Assembly: GCA_945893365.1 (NCBI GenBank) | Contig: CAMDED010000080.1 | Location: 1-33,680, forward strand | Direction of reading: 5' to 3' | Length of the DNA stretch: 33,680 bases | DNA from: Candidatus Sulfopaludibacter sp. SbA3 | GTDB taxonomy: Bacteria; Acidobacteriota; Terriglobia; Bryobacterales; Bryobacteraceae | Shown: positions 16,601 to 26,509 of the stretch, piece by piece | How positions within the stretch are numbered: the first letter of the stretch is position 1 | How the letters are laid out: every line of letters starts with the position of its first letter | Notes under the pieces: generated by a model | The model's database searches: none | What the model was told of the DNA's origin: nothing | Seen by the model: only the letters and a program-made list of their open reading frames with translations | Translations under genes and position numbers: made by a program

Positions 16601-19600
16601 CCAAGCGGACGTCAAGGGCGTGGCCGGCGTCTGGAAGGATCTTACGGAGTCGGTGAACTCGATGGCCGGGAACCTGACGTCGCAGGTCCGGAACATCGCC
16701 GACGTGACGACGGCCGTGGCGCGCGGCGACTTGTCGCGCAAGATTACCGTAGACGTGCGCGGCGAAATTCTCGCATTGAAGGAAACCATCAACACGATGG
16801 TGGATCAGCTCAGCTCCTTCGCCGCCGAGGTGACGCGCGTCGCGAAGGAAGTGGGAACGGAAGGAAAGCTGGGCGGGCAGGCGACGGTGCCCGGAGTAGC
16901 CGGAACCTGGAAGGATCTTACGGACTCGGTCAACTCCATGGCTTCGAACCTGACGAACCAGGTAAGGAACATCGCCGAGGTCACGACGGCCGTGGCGCGC
17001 GGCGACCTGTCGCGCAAGATCACCGTCGACGTGCGCGGCGAAATTCTGTCGCTGAAAGACACGATCAACATCATGGTGGATCAGCTCAGCTCGTTCGCCT
17101 CGGAAGTGACGCGCGTGGCGAAGGAAGTGGGAACGGAAGGAAAGCTGGGAGGGCAGGCGACCGTGCCGGGAGTAGCCGGCGTGTGGAAGGATCTTACGGA
17201 GTCGGTGAACTCCATGGCCGGGAACCTGACGTCGCAGGTCAGGAACATCGCGGACGTCACGACGGCCGTGGCGCGCGGCGACTTGTCGCGCAAGATCACG
17301 GTGGACGTGCGCGGCGAAATTCTGGAGCTGAAGAACACGATCAATATCATGGTCGATCAGCTCAACGCGTTCGCCTCGGAGGTAACGCGCGTCGCGAAGG
17401 AAGTAGGAACGGAAGGCAGGCTCGGAGGGCAGGCGGACGTTTACGGCGTTGCGGGAACCTGGAGGGATCTCACCGAATCGGTGAACTCGATGGCCTCGAA
17501 TCTCACGAGCCAGGTGCGTAACATCGCTCAAGTGACGACGGCCGTTGCGAACGGCGATTTGTCGCGCAAGATCACCGTGGATGTCCGCGGTGAGATTCTC
17601 GAGCTGAAGAATACGATCAACACGATGGTCGATCAGTTGAACTCGTTTGCGTCCGAAGTCACCAGAGTCGCCCGCGAAGTGGGTACGGAAGGCAAGCTGG
17701 GCGGCCAGGCTGAGGTTCGCGGCGTCGCCGGCACGTGGAGAGACTTGACCGAGAGCGTGAATCTGATGGCCTCGAACCTCACCACGCAGGTGCGCGGTAT
17801 CGCCAAGGTGGTGACGGCCGTGGCGAACGGGGATCTGGAGCGCAAGCTGGTGCTCGAGACCACGGGCGAGATCGCCGAGCTCGCCGACACGATCAACGCG
17901 ATGATCGACACGCTGGCGACGTTCGCCGATCAGGTAACTTCGGTGGCGCGCGAGGTGGGGATTGAAGGGAAGCTGGGGGGGCAGGCGCGCGTGCCTGGCG
18001 CGGCCGGCATTTGGCGCGATCTCACCGACAACGTCAATCAGCTGGCCGCCAATCTCACCAATCAGGTGCGAGCCATTGCCGATGTGGCCAACGCCGTCAC
18101 GAGCGGCGATCTTACGAGGTCGATTGCGGTGGAGGCTCAGGGCGAAGTGGCCGGCTTGAAGGACACGATCAATCAGATGATCGTGAATCTCGCCGAGACG
18201 ACTCGCAAGAACATGGATCAGGACTTCCTGAAGACCAATATCGCCAAGTTCACGGGCATGATGCAGGGCCAACGCGACCTATTGACGGTTGCCGACTCCC
18301 TGCTATCCGAACTCACACCGGTTGTGGGCGCGCAAGTCAGCACCTTCTATCTAACCGATACTCAGAACGATCGAACCGTCCTGAAGCTGGTGGCCGGATA
18401 CGGCTGCGAGCAGGACAACGATGTGCCCGGCGGCTTCCAACTGGGCCAAAGTCTGATCGGGCAGTGCGCTCGCGAGAAGCAGCGGTTGTTGGTGAACGAT
18501 GTGCCGGAGGGCTACCTTCGGATCAACTCCAGCCTGGGAAAAGCGGCCCCAGCCTCGATCGTCGTGCTTCCGGTGTTGTTTGAAGGCGAGGCGAAGGCGG
18601 TTATCGAGTTGGCCTCGTTCCGCCCATTCAATGAAGTCCATTTGGCGTTCCTCGACCAGCTCACGCAGTCCATCGGAATTGTGTTGAACACCATCGCCGC
18701 GACAATGCGTACGGAAGAGCTTTTGAAGCAATCGCAGGCGCTGGCAGAGGAGCTGCAGAATACCAACGCCGAGCTGGAGGTGAAGGCGCACCTTCTGGCG
18801 GAACAGAAGACGCAGGTGGAAGCCAAGAACGACGAGGTCGAACAGGCCAAAGCCGCACTCGAAGAGAAGGCGGAGCAACTTGCGCTTACGTCGAAGTATA
18901 AGTCCGAGTTCCTGGCGAACATGAGCCATGAGCTTCGAACGCCGTTGAATAACCTGCTGATCCTGGCGAAGATGCTTGGCGACAACCCCGATCGGAATCT
19001 CACGGGTAAGCAGGTTAAGTTCGCCGAAACGATTCACCTTTCGGGAACCGACCTGCTCACTTTGATCAACGATATCCTCGATCTGAGCAAGATCGAATCG
19101 GGCCAGATCGACATGGAAGTCGGAGCGGCCAAGTTCGAAGAGGTGGAGGACTTCTGCCTCAAGACGTTCCGTCACGTCGCGGAGAGCAAGAACCTCGAGT
19201 TCACGATCCACACCGATCCGCAGCTCCCCGATTCGATACTGACGGACGTGAAGCGCCTGCAACAGGTGCTGAAGAACATGCTCAGCAACGCGCTCAAGTT
19301 TACAGCGCAAGGATCGGTTAGGCTGGAGGTACGGCCAGTCGCCTCCGGATGGAGCCTCGGCCACTCCGTGCTGACGCGGGCGAAAATGGTGGTGGCGTTC
19401 AGCGTGACGGATACCGGCATCGGGATCCCGCGAGACAAACAGAAAATCATCTTCGAAGCTTTCCAGCAGGCGGACGGAACTACCAGCCGGAAGTACGGCG
19501 GTACGGGCCTGGGGTTATCGATCAGCCGCGAGCTGGCGCGCTTGCTGGGAGGCGAGATCCGGCTGATCAGCGAGCCTGGAGTTGGCAGCACCTTCATCCT

Positions 19601-22265
19601 CTATCTGCCGCAGGCCTACACTTCGGCCGTGACCGTGGAGCCCGAGCCGCGGACTTACACCGGCTTCGAGAAGGCGGTGTTAGCCGGCGCGGACGCTTCG
19701 AAACGCCATTCAGCGCTAACCGAGGATCTGGTTGAAGATGGTCCGGTCGAGGACGATCGCGACCACATACACCCGGGCGATCGGGTCCTTCTCATTGTCG
19801 AAGACGACCCAACGTTCGCCGGGATCCTGGTTGAAATGGCGAATTCCAACGGCTTGAAAGCTTTGGTTGCGCCTCACGGCAACGCGGCTCTCGCGCTTGC
19901 CTCCGAGTTCATGCCGGTTGCGATCACGCTGGATATCGGTTTGCCGGACATGATGGGTTGGACGATCCTCGACCGGTTGAAACACGATAGCCGGACGAGC
20001 CAGATCCCGGTGCACGTCATCAGCGGGGAGGACCAACGGGACCGTAGCATGGCCCTTGGCGCCGCGACCTACGTTCAGAAGGCTGCCGGCAGCAACGATC
20101 TGTCGAACGTTTTCAGCCTGATTCGTACCGCGGGCGAGCCTCGCATCAAGAAGTTGATCGTGGCGAGCGCCGATGCCATGTTCCGCGGCCGTGTCCTCGA
20201 CGCCGTGGGTGGGTCCGACATTCAGCTTATCGAATACCAAAGCGGCGCGACTTTTATAGATGTGCTCGATAAGGAGGTCTTCGACGCCGTGGTTTTCGAC
20301 TTCGGGCTCTCCGATGTTCCCGCCGTGCGATTGATTGAGGAGCTGCAGGCTCGAATCGCGCCCCAGACGCCGCCGGCAATTGTCTTTGGACCTCAGAATC
20401 CGGGCGAGGACTACCTGGCGAAAATCGCGCGTCTGGCGCGGAGGAGCGCCGTGCGCTATGTTTCCTCTCCCGATCAATTGCTCGAAGAAACCATCTGGTT
20501 GATGCATCGCTCGGAAGCGAAGCTTTCCGAGGCCAAGACGGACGCGCTCAGGAAGGCGAGGGGGCACGATCCGGTGCTCGCCGGCAAGACCATCCTGGTG
20601 GTGGACGACGATCTGCGCAATATCTTCGCTCTCACCAGCTTGCTGGAGCATCATGGGATCAACGTCGTGCATGCGGAAAGCGGGCGAGCCGGAATCGACT
20701 TACTCGAGCGGGATCCCGTCATCGATGCCGTTCTCATGGACATCATGATGCCCGACATGGATGGCTATGAGACGATGACCGAAATCCGCCGGATCCCGCG
20801 GTTCCAGGATCTCCCCATGGTCGCCCTCACCGCCAAGGCCATGAAGGGCGACCGCGAGAAGTGCATTCAGGCCGGCGCTTCGGACTATGTAACAAAGCCG
20901 GTCGACCTCGATCAGCTATTTTCGGTACTTCGCGTTTTGATATCCGAGCGGCTGGAAAACCGGCTCGTATCCAGCCGCGGGCTCCTGGCAGGCGCGACGA
21001 GGCGGCATCCGGCCAGGGTTGAGGACGACCGGCGCCGGATTGTCGCGGGAGACCCGGCGCTGCTTGTGGTTGAAGACGACCCGGCGTTCGCGCAAATCCT
21101 CGTAGACATGGCTCATGATTGCGGATTAAAGGCGCTGGTGGCGTTTCAAGACAAAGCTGCACTCGCGCTCGCCCGCGAATTCAACCCTGCCGCGGTCACT
21201 CTGGATATTTCCCTGCCTGGCATGACGGGTCTGCTTGAGAGTTTCAAAAACGACCCGACGACCCGGCGCGTGCCGGTGCACGTTATCTCGGGCGACGACG
21301 ACCACCGGCGCGGCTTGGCCCTCGCCGCCATGACTTACATCCAAAAGGCGCTGGATCGCGGAAAGCCGGCCAGCGGAGGGGCGCGCGTCCGGACGAAGAA
21401 GGTACTGATGATCGGTTCGCAGAACGGCAAGATCGTGGAAGCGATTTCCGCTAAGGATGTGGAAATCACGCACGTCGCTTCCGAACGGGAGGCTCTGGAC
21501 GTCATCGGTAGCGAATATCTCGACGGGATCATTGTCCTGACCCCCCTAAACGGGGTGAGCGTAAGCCATCTTATCGCCGACGTTCACGCGTCCACCATGC
21601 CTTTTACCCCTCCAATCATTGTCTACGCCGCCACAGGCCGGAATGGCTCCGAGATGCCTGAACTCCGATCGCTGAATTCGCCCGGCTTGGTCCGTTTCGC
21701 GAGTTCGATCCCCCGGTTGCTCGATGAGACCGTGATGCTCTGGCGCCGCCGCGAAGAAGATCTGAGCGACGCGCAAAGAGAGCAATGCGCGGAGGCGCGA
21801 AAAGTGGACCCGGGCCTGGTGGGACGGAAGGTGCTCGTTGTAGACGACGATATCCGCAACATTTTCGCGCTGACCAGCGTTCTTCAACATCATCAGATTG
21901 AAGTGCTTCATGCTTCGAGTGGGCGGGAGTGTCTTGATGTTCTGGCGGAAGTCGACGATGTTGAAATTATTCTGATGGACATCAGGATGCCCGAGATGGA
22001 CGGGCATGAAACGATGCGGGCCATTCGCGCGGACAGCCGGTTCGCATCCATTCCGATCGTGGCGCTAACGGCGAAGGCGATGAAAGGGGACCGGGAGCGG
22101 TGCCTGGAATCCGGCGCAACGGACTACGTTGCGAAACCTGTGGATCTCGAACAGTTGTTTTCCGTACTCCACGACTCTCTCGGAAGCCGCGGCAAGGAAG
22201 GCCCGTCTTCGAAACACGAGAAAAAGACTCAGGGAAAGTGGGACAAGAAGGGCTCAGTCAAGTAG
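13614..22265 (+). CDS. Giant HAMP-array hybrid histidine kinase (Nik1-like), 2883 residues
   Basis: Cytoplasmic hybrid kinase with no signal peptide or membrane helix visible. Order: a degenerate N-terminal HAMP region (1-147); fifteen 92-residue HAMP-pair units (148-1527); GAF (about 1545-1695, GYGCEQDN...); a coiled coil (about 1705-1760); HisKA with phosphorylatable His1772 ([11 protein letters not shown]); HATPase with [16 protein letters not shown] (Asp1933) and GGTGLGLS; then six receiver-like domains. Acceptor positions are Asp2107, Asp2229, Asp2376, Asp2531, Thr2643 and Asp2789. Receivers 1, 3, 4 and 6 keep the acidic pair and lysine; 2 and 5 lack the acidic pair and 5 also lacks the acceptor. 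The repeat consensus ([30 protein letters not shown]) is that of fungal group III kinases, which sense osmotic and similar stress. The ligand here is unknown. Confidence 0.95.
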   Translation: MSASKLGQAHILNTLIAFRKGDFSVRLPYDLVGVDGKVADTINEIFDMNLSLREELARLSTTVGKEGRISERAALPDAVGDWRRCVDSLNDLIGDLVRPSTEVARVIGAVAKGDLSQDMAIEVNDRPLKGEFLHAARIVNTMVKQLNSFAGEVTRVAREVGTEGKLGGQADVQDVAGVWKDLTDSVNSMAGNLTAQVRNIGDVTTAVAKGDLSRKITVEVRGEILELKDTINTMVDQLSSFASEVTRVAKEVGTEGKLGGQADVRGVAGVWKDLTESVNSMAGNLTGQVRNIADVTTAVAKGDLSRKITVEVRGEILELKDTVNTMVDQLNAFANEVTRVAREVGTEGKLGGRAEVKGVAGVWKDLTDSVNSMTGNLTAQVRNIADVTTAVAKGDLGRKITMDVRGEILELKNTINTMVDQLSAFASEVTRVAREVGTEGKLGGQGSVPGVAGVWKDLTDSVNFMAGNLTNQVRNIADVASAVARGDLSTKITVNARGEILELKNTLNVMVDQLNSFASEVTRVAKEVGTEGKLGGQADVKGVAGTWRDLTESVNSMASNLTNQVRNIADVTTAVARGDLSRKITVDVRGEILELKNTINVMVDQLNGFAAEVTRVAREVGTEGRLGGQADVKGVGGVWKDLTDSVNSMAGNLTNQVRNIAEVTTAVAKGDLSTKITVDARGEILELKSTINIMVDQLNAFASEVTRVAKEVGTEGKLGGQADVKGIAGTWRDLTESVNSMASNLTNQVRNIADVTTAVARGDLSRKITVDVRGEILELKNTINVMVDQLNGFASEVTRVAKEVGTEGKLGGQAEVKGVAGVWKDLTESVNSMAGNLTSQVRNIAAVTTAVASGDLSRKITVDVRGEILALKETINTMVDQLSSFASEVTRVAKEVGTEGKLGGQATVPGVAGTWKDLTDSVNSMASNLTNQVRNIAEVTTAVARGDLSRKITVDVRGEILSLKDTINIMVDQLSSFASEVTRVAKEVGTEGKLGGQADVKGVAGVWKDLTESVNSMAGNLTSQVRNIADVTTAVARGDLSRKITVDVRGEILALKETINTMVDQLSSFAAEVTRVAKEVGTEGKLGGQATVPGVAGTWKDLTDSVNSMASNLTNQVRNIAEVTTAVARGDLSRKITVDVRGEILSLKDTINIMVDQLSSFASEVTRVAKEVGTEGKLGGQATVPGVAGVWKDLTESVNSMAGNLTSQVRNIADVTTAVARGDLSRKITVDVRGEILELKNTINIMVDQLNAFASEVTRVAKEVGTEGRLGGQADVYGVAGTWRDLTESVNSMASNLTSQVRNIAQVTTAVANGDLSRKITVDVRGEILELKNTINTMVDQLNSFASEVTRVAREVGTEGKLGGQAEVRGVAGTWRDLTESVNLMASNLTTQVRGIAKVVTAVANGDLERKLVLETTGEIAELADTINAMIDTLATFADQVTSVAREVGIEGKLGGQARVPGAAGIWRDLTDNVNQLAANLTNQVRAIADVANAVTSGDLTRSIAVEAQGEVAGLKDTINQMIVNLAETTRKNMDQDFLKTNIAKFTGMMQGQRDLLTVADSLLSELTPVVGAQVSTFYLTDTQNDRTVLKLVAGYGCEQDNDVPGGFQLGQSLIGQCAREKQRLLVNDVPEGYLRINSSLGKAAPASIVVLPVLFEGEAKAVIELASFRPFNEVHLAFLDQLTQSIGIVLNTIAATMRTEELLKQSQALAEELQNTNAELEVKAHLLAEQKTQVEAKNDEVEQAKAALEEKAEQLALTSKYKSEFLANMSHELRTPLNNLLILAKMLGDNPDRNLTGKQVKFAETIHLSGTDLLTLINDILDLSKIESGQIDMEVGAAKFEEVEDFCLKTFRHVAESKNLEFTIHTDPQLPDSILTDVKRLQQVLKNMLSNALKFTAQGSVRLEVRPVASGWSLGHSVLTRAKMVVAFSVTDTGIGIPRDKQKIIFEAFQQADGTTSRKYGGTGLGLSISRELARLLGGEIRLISEPGVGSTFILYLPQAYTSAVTVEPEPRTYTGFEKAVLAGADASKRHSALTEDLVEDGPVEDDRDHIHPGDRVLLIVEDDPTFAGILVEMANSNGLKALVAPHGNAALALASEFMPVAITLDIGLPDMMGWTILDRLKHDSRTSQIPVHVISGEDQRDRSMALGAATYVQKAAGSNDLSNVFSLIRTAGEPRIKKLIVASADAMFRGRVLDAVGGSDIQLIEYQSGATFIDVLDKEVFDAVVFDFGLSDVPAVRLIEELQARIAPQTPPAIVFGPQNPGEDYLAKIARLARRSAVRYVSSPDQLLEETIWLMHRSEAKLSEAKTDALRKARGHDPVLAGKTILVVDDDLRNIFALTSLLEHHGINVVHAESGRAGIDLLERDPVIDAVLMDIMMPDMDGYETMTEIRRIPRFQDLPMVALTAKAMKGDREKCIQAGASDYVTKPVDLDQLFSVLRVLISERLENRLVSSRGLLAGATRRHPARVEDDRRRIVAGDPALLVVEDDPAFAQILVDMAHDCGLKALVAFQDKAALALAREFNPAAVTLDISLPGMTGLLESFKNDPTTRRVPVHVISGDDDHRRGLALAAMTYIQKALDRGKPASGGARVRTKKVLMIGSQNGKIVEAISAKDVEITHVASEREALDVIGSEYLDGIIVLTPLNGVSVSHLIADVHASTMPFTPPIIVYAATGRNGSEMPELRSLNSPGLVRFASSIPRLLDETVMLWRRREEDLSDAQREQCAEARKVDPGLVGRKVLVVDDDIRNIFALTSVLQHHQIEVLHASSGRECLDVLAEVDDVEIILMDIRMPEMDGHETMRAIRADSRFASIPIVALTAKAMKGDRERCLESGATDYVAKPVDLEQLFSVLHDSLGSRGKEGPSSKHEKKTQGKWDKKGSVK
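14055..18194 (+). repeat. Tandem array of fifteen 276-base HAMP-pair repeats inside the kinase gene
   Basis: Units begin at 14055 and every 276 bases after (14331, 14607 and so on to 17919). The array is exactly 15 x 276 = 4140 bases with no insertion or deletion. Each unit starts [10 protein letters not shown] (or AFA, GFA, TFA) and ends NTMVDQL-S/N. Units 1-13 are nearly identical in protein; 14 and especially 15 diverge towards the GAF side. Units 4-13 alternate between two types (GVW...MAGN and GTW...MASN). Confidence 0.95.
19779..22180 (+). repeat. Tandem duplication of a three-receiver cassette in the kinase C-terminus
   Basis: Cassette A (about 19779-20945) is receiver ([15 protein letters not shown]), pseudo-receiver ([12 protein letters not shown]) and receiver ([20 protein letters not shown]). 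Cassette B (about 21050-22180) has the same order: [26 protein letters not shown], then [20 protein letters not shown]. Each cassette also repeats the same linker ([16 protein letters not shown] / [16 protein letters not shown]). Spacing of acceptor positions is 269 residues in A and 258 in B. The copies are clearly related but well diverged. Confidence 0.88.
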
Positions 22266-22479
22266 TTCCGCCGCCCCAGAAGCCGCACGCGCCGATGGAA
22301 CGCGCTGTCGGGGTCTTGACGAGACCGTTGACAGGGCTGTCCCACATAGCGACTCTTTCACGAGTTGTTGCGGGCGCCGCTCGGCAGGGGTGAAAACGGC
22401 AACATCCGGGTTCGGCCCAATAATTGCTGGAGTAAATTACCTACTAATTTGAAGTAGCGGGAACCGGGGGTGCGAGATC

Positions 22480-25400
22480 ATGGACGAAGCAACGCCCGGC
22501 GCTAAGGCGCCCAACGAAACGGTCAATTCAGAACAGGTGGACCCGCCATCCGAGCAACCTAGCCCGGGGTTCCCTGTTGTCGGCATCGGCGCTTCCGCGG
22601 GTGGCGTGGCGGCGTTTGAAGCGTTCTTCTCAACCATGCCCGCCGACAGCGATCCCGGCATGGCCTTCGTCTTAGTGCAGCACCTGGCGCGAGACCACAA
22701 GAGCATCCTTTCCGACTTGATCCGGCGCTATACCAGGATGGAGGTCTTTGAGGTGGAGGATGGAATGGCGATCAAGCCCAACTGCGCCTACATCATCCCG
22801 CCCAATCGCGACATGGCGCTCTTGAACGGCGCATTGCAACTGCTGGAGCCTACGCTCGCGCGCGGCATTCGGCTCCCCATCGATTTCTTCTTCCGCTCCC
22901 TGGCGCAGGATCAGCGCGAGCGCGCGATCTGCATTGTGCTCTCCGGCACCGGCAGCGACGGCGCCCTGGGCGTCCGGGCGGTCAAGGGTGAGGGCGGCAT
23001 GGTGATCGCACAGACGCCCGAATCCACCGAGTACGACGGCATGCCGCGCAGCGCCATCGCTACCGGCATGGTGGATTTCGTGCTTCCTCCAAACGAGATG
23101 CCCGCTCAACTCCTCGCCTACGTCTCCCGCGCGTTTGGGGCGTCCCTCCTTCCGGTCTCCTCGCAGATCCGGCAGCCGGCCGACGGGCTGGAGAAAATCT
23201 TCCTGCTGCTCCGCTCTCAGACCGGTCATGATTTTTCCCTGTACAAACGGAGCACAATTATACGCCGCATCGAGCGGCGCATGGCCGTCCACGAGATCGA
23301 CCGCCTGGAAGACTACCTCCGCTATTTGCAGCTCACCCAATCCGAAGTGGACGCGCTTTTTCGCGACTTCCTGATCGGCGTAACCAATTTCTTCCGCGAT
23401 ACGGAGATTTTCGAGGAGATTCAGAACCAGGTCATCCCGCGGATTTTCGTCGGCAGGGCCGGAGGCGCCGCAATTCGCGTCTGGGTCCCCGGCTGCTCCA
23501 CCGGCGAGGAAGCCTACTCTATCGCCATGCTGATTCGGGAACACATGGAAGACCTGAAAGCGAATTTAAAGGTACAGGTTTTCGCCACCGATATCGACCG
23601 CGACGCCATCGACATCGCCCGCGCCGGCGTTTACCCCGCAAGCATCGTCGCCGACGTCTCGCCGGAGCGCCTGGCGCATTTCTTCGATCAGGAGCACCCG
23701 GACGGCAGCGCCTACCGCGTTCACAAGACCATCCGCGACATGCTCATTTTTTCCGAGCACGACCTCATTAAGGACCCTCCGTTCTCAAAACTCAACCTGA
23801 TCAGCTGCCGCAATCTCCTGATCTATATGGGCGGGGAGCTGCAAAAAAGGATCATGCCCCTGTTCCACTACGCGTTGAACCCGGGCGGCATGCTCATACT
23901 GGGTTCCTCCGAGAGTGTGGGAGACTCGGTGAACCTCTTTGCGACTCTCGATCGCAAGGCAAAGATCTATCAGCGCAGAACAGACGATTTCGGTCTCCAG
24001 CGCGCGAACATCCCGATTTTTTTTCCGCGTCCGGGACAAGAAATCACCCGGACCGGGAGGAGCGCCGGGCCGAGCGATAGCAAAATACCGTTGCACGAGA
24101 TCGCCGCGCGCACGCTCCTGAAGCACTACGCCCCGGTTGGGGCGTTGGTCGGCGAACGCGGCGACATTCTGTACTTGCTAGGCCGCACCGGCCAGTACTT
24201 GGAACCGACTCCAGGCGACGCCGGCATGAATATCTTTAAAATGGCTCGCGAGGGGTTGCGCAGCGATCTGACCATGGCTCTGCATCGAGCCGTTTCACTT
24301 GGAGTAGCAACCGGCCAAGCGGGTTTGCGCGTGAAAACCAACGGCGATTTCACGACGGTCGATCTGACCGTCATTCCAGTGGCCGAGGACGCAGACGTAG
24401 GTATACCGCACGGCCTGTTTCTGGTGGTTCTCGAAGAGCCGCCGGTAGCCGCCGCCTCCAAGCATTCCGCGGATGCGGCGGTGGATGCCGTGGACGGCGC
24501 GGCGGCGCTCAGTCCGGATCTCGACAACTATATTCTAAGGTTGAAGCAGGAAGTGCGGGCGAAGGATGAACACCTTCAAACGATTATCGAAGAGCTGGAG
24601 ACAACCAACGAAGAGCTCCGCTCCGCTCACGAGGAAATGCAGTCCGTGAACGAGGAGATGCAATCCACCAACGAGGAACTGGAAACTTCCAAAGAAGAAT
24701 TGCAGTCGGTCAATGAGGAGTTGGCCACGGTCAACGGCGAACTGCAGGCGAAAGTGGCCGACTTATCGCGATCCAACAACGACATGAAGAATCTGCTGAG
24801 CGGCACCGGCATCGGCACGATTTTTGTGGACCATCTCCTGCGCATTCTCCGTTTCACGCCCACGGTCGAGGCGTTGATCAACCTGATCGAGACCGACCTG
24901 GGGCGTCCGCTGAACCAGATCCGATCCAATCTGGCGGGCTATGACGGCTTGGCGGCGGACATCAGGGAGGTGTTGGAGAGCTTGATTCCGAAAGAACTGG
25001 AAGTGCAGACCAATGCGGGGAACTGGTATCTGCTGCGGATTCGGCCCTACCGGACCCTGGAAAACGTGATTGAAGGCGCGGTTATCACGTTTACGGAGAT
25101 TTCCATCACGAAAAAGGCGCAGGCGGCGTTGCGGGATTCCGAAGCCCTGCGACGCCTGGCCGCGGTGGTGCGGGACGCCCGCGACGCCATCCTGATGCAC
25201 GACATGACGGGTCGGATTTTGGCCTGGAACCCCGGGGCGGAAAAGATGTACGGATGGAGCGAAGCCGAGGCGTTGTCGATGAATATTCGCGACCTGATGC
25301 CGGAAAGCGAACGGGAAAAGGTGTTGGCGGCGGTGATACAACAGTGCCGGGACGGCGCACTGGAGCCGCGGCGAATGCAGCGGCTCGCGAAGGATGGGCG

Positions 25401-25494
25401 GACCGTTCAGGTGTCGCTAATTGTTTCCGCGCTGATGAATGACGCCGGGGAAATGTACGCGTGCTCCACGACTGAAAGGAGTGTAGCTCCTTGA
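22480..25494 (+). CDS. CheB-CheR-PAS fusion protein
   Basis: A 1004-residue protein. Residues about 28-205 are a CheB methylesterase (GIGASAGGVAAFEAF, LVQHLARDH, LSGTGSDGALG). Residues about 235-490 are a CheR methyltransferase: an N-terminal helical part (LYKRSTIIRRIERRM), the SAM site VWVPGCSTGEEAYSIAM, FATDIDRDAIDIAR and LISCRNLLIYM. After a PAS-like region comes a long Glu/Asn-rich coiled coil (about 675-765, EELETTNEELRSAHEEMQS), then two PAS domains (the last with WNPGAEKMYGWSEAEAL). It ends soon after the last PAS without a kinase domain, unlike many relatives. Starting at ATG 22480, it lies 214 bases after the giant kinase on the same strand, with only a weak G-rich ribosome site. Methyl-accepting partners are unknown. 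Confidence 0.93.
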   Translation: MDEATPGAKAPNETVNSEQVDPPSEQPSPGFPVVGIGASAGGVAAFEAFFSTMPADSDPGMAFVLVQHLARDHKSILSDLIRRYTRMEVFEVEDGMAIKPNCAYIIPPNRDMALLNGALQLLEPTLARGIRLPIDFFFRSLAQDQRERAICIVLSGTGSDGALGVRAVKGEGGMVIAQTPESTEYDGMPRSAIATGMVDFVLPPNEMPAQLLAYVSRAFGASLLPVSSQIRQPADGLEKIFLLLRSQTGHDFSLYKRSTIIRRIERRMAVHEIDRLEDYLRYLQLTQSEVDALFRDFLIGVTNFFRDTEIFEEIQNQVIPRIFVGRAGGAAIRVWVPGCSTGEEAYSIAMLIREHMEDLKANLKVQVFATDIDRDAIDIARAGVYPASIVADVSPERLAHFFDQEHPDGSAYRVHKTIRDMLIFSEHDLIKDPPFSKLNLISCRNLLIYMGGELQKRIMPLFHYALNPGGMLILGSSESVGDSVNLFATLDRKAKIYQRRTDDFGLQRANIPIFFPRPGQEITRTGRSAGPSDSKIPLHEIAARTLLKHYAPVGALVGERGDILYLLGRTGQYLEPTPGDAGMNIFKMAREGLRSDLTMALHRAVSLGVATGQAGLRVKTNGDFTTVDLTVIPVAEDADVGIPHGLFLVVLEEPPVAAASKHSADAAVDAVDGAAALSPDLDNYILRLKQEVRAKDEHLQTIIEELETTNEELRSAHEEMQSVNEEMQSTNEELETSKEELQSVNEELATVNGELQAKVADLSRSNNDMKNLLSGTGIGTIFVDHLLRILRFTPTVEALINLIETDLGRPLNQIRSNLAGYDGLAADIREVLESLIPKELEVQTNAGNWYLLRIRPYRTLENVIEGAVITFTEISITKKAQAALRDSEALRRLAAVVRDARDAILMHDMTGRILAWNPGAEKMYGWSEAEALSMNIRDLMPESEREKVLAAVIQQCRDGALEPRRMQRLAKDGRTVQVSLIVSALMNDAGEMYACSTTERSVAP

Positions 25495-25611
25495 CGGTGG
25501 CGTAACCGATCCGGCCGGCGCTGGAGGTATGACCCGAAGACCCCGATCAGGCTCACGAACAGCAGCCGCAGTCTCTTCTCTCTTGAAACGACAAGTGCCG
25601 GCGTTCGCGCG

Positions 25612-26244
25612 CTACAACCGCTGCAGGAAATAGTTGGAGCGCTTTTCGTGCTCCATCGTCGTGTTAGGACCATGCCCCGGCACGACGATTGCGTCGCCCG
25701 GTAGCGGATATAGCTTGTCCTTGATGGAGCGCAGAATCTGGAGTCCGTCGCCGCCCGGCAGATCCGTGCGGCCGATGCTCTCGCGGAAAAGCGTATCGCC
25801 GGCGACAAGCTTGTTCTCGGACGGAATCCACAAACACACGCTGCCTTGGGTATGGCCCGGCGTGTGAAGCATATGAAACGCGGCCGCGCCGAGGGTCAGA
25901 CTGTCGCCTTCCGCCGCGTCCTCATCGATCCCGGTCCGGTCGGGTGGCGTCACGCCGAGCCATGCCGCCTGCATGTCGAGATGATCGTAGAGTTCGGAAT
26001 CGTTCTCGTTCATATAGACCGGCGCGCCGGTTGCGGCTTTCATTTTCGCCGCTCCGCCGATGTGGTCGATGTGCGCGTGCGTAATCACAATGGCCTTCAC
26101 TCGCAATCCATGCCGGGTCACGACCGCCAGGATTTCGTCGATCTCGTCTCCCGGATCGACAACGATCGCCTCTTTCGACGCCTCGTCGCCAAACACGGAG
26201 CAGTTGCACTGCAACATTCCCACCGGGAGGATCTCATGGATCAT
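25612..26244 (-). CDS. MBL-fold metallo-hydrolase (glyoxalase II-like)
   Basis: A 210-residue cytoplasmic metallo-beta-lactamase-fold protein. Metal ligands are complete: THAHIDHIGG (the HxHxDH motif, about residue 55), HTPGHTQGS (about 130), AGDTLF (about 148) and PGHGPNTT (about 190). Size and the start MIHEILPVGMLQCNCSVFGD match the small glyoxalase II-like hydrolases, which act on thioesters such as S-lactoylglutathione or related substrates; the exact substrate is not determined. No Shine-Dalgarno sequence precedes the ATG. TACAAT sits 7 bases upstream, suggesting a leaderless transcript. Confidence 0.9.
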   Translation of the reverse strand: MIHEILPVGMLQCNCSVFGDEASKEAIVVDPGDEIDEILAVVTRHGLRVKAIVITHAHIDHIGGAAKMKAATGAPVYMNENDSELYDHLDMQAAWLGVTPPDRTGIDEDAAEGDSLTLGAAAFHMLHTPGHTQGSVCLWIPSENKLVAGDTLFRESIGRTDLPGGDGLQILRSIKDKLYPLPGDAIVVPGHGPNTTMEHEKRSNYFLQRL

Positions 26245-26251
26245 GAAAGCG

Positions 26252-26257
26252 ATTGTA
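26252..26257 (-). promoter_or_regulatory. Candidate -10 box (TACAAT) for the MBL-fold hydrolase
   Basis: Read on the minus strand, TACAAT ends 7 bases before the ATG at 26244. No ribosome-binding site is present. A leaderless transcript is inferred. Confidence 0.4.
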
Positions 26258-26289
26258 ACGCGTGCCGCGGCGGGAGTCGTTTCTTGAAG

Positions 26290-26470
26290 GACAACGCCAG
26301 AGCGTTAGGTACACCGGGGGCGAGCAGGGCTTCGGTCGAGTGACCGGAAGGGGCGAAATGGGAGGCGAGGCCGGGCGGCCACCGCTCGGGCGGAGCGTCT
26401 GAGCCGTTAGGCTCACTAAGGCTGACTGGTTGCGGTGGCCTGTGAGGCGGAGTGCGCTTAGCGCCATGAG
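26290..26470. other. Gene-free stretch with clustered perfect hairpins (candidate structured RNA)
   Basis: This covers most of the 450-base gap between the divergent MBL-hydrolase and ygfZ genes. Perfect inverted repeats follow one another: AACGC-CAGA-GCGTT (26293-26306); CGGTC-GAGT-GACCG (26333-26346), which extends with a G-U and a U-A pair; a 9-base stem GGCCACCGC (26377-26385) with GCGGTGGCC (26432-26440), enclosing GAGCC-GTTA-GGCTC (26401-26414); and GCGC-TTA-GCGC (26454-26464). No known RNA family was recognised and the strand is not fixed. Confidence 0.4.
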
Positions 26471-26509
26471 CGCGACTTGGGACCGCCCTATTCTACGCGA
26501 AGGCCGTTG

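Noticed and set aside
14055-18194. Regular repeats considered as a CRISPR or satellite array
   Set aside because: The unit is 276 bases, in frame, without spacers, and encodes HAMP domains.
16107-18272. Long (721-codon) open frame on the minus strand opposite the HAMP array
   Set aside because: It is the shadow of a repetitive coding sequence: the absence of stops in one repeat propagates through all. Its product is a monotonous His/Arg/Asp-rich repeat with no family resemblance.
22328-22333. TTGACA considered as a -35 box for the CheB-CheR gene
   Set aside because: No acceptable -10 hexamer lies 16-18 bases downstream.
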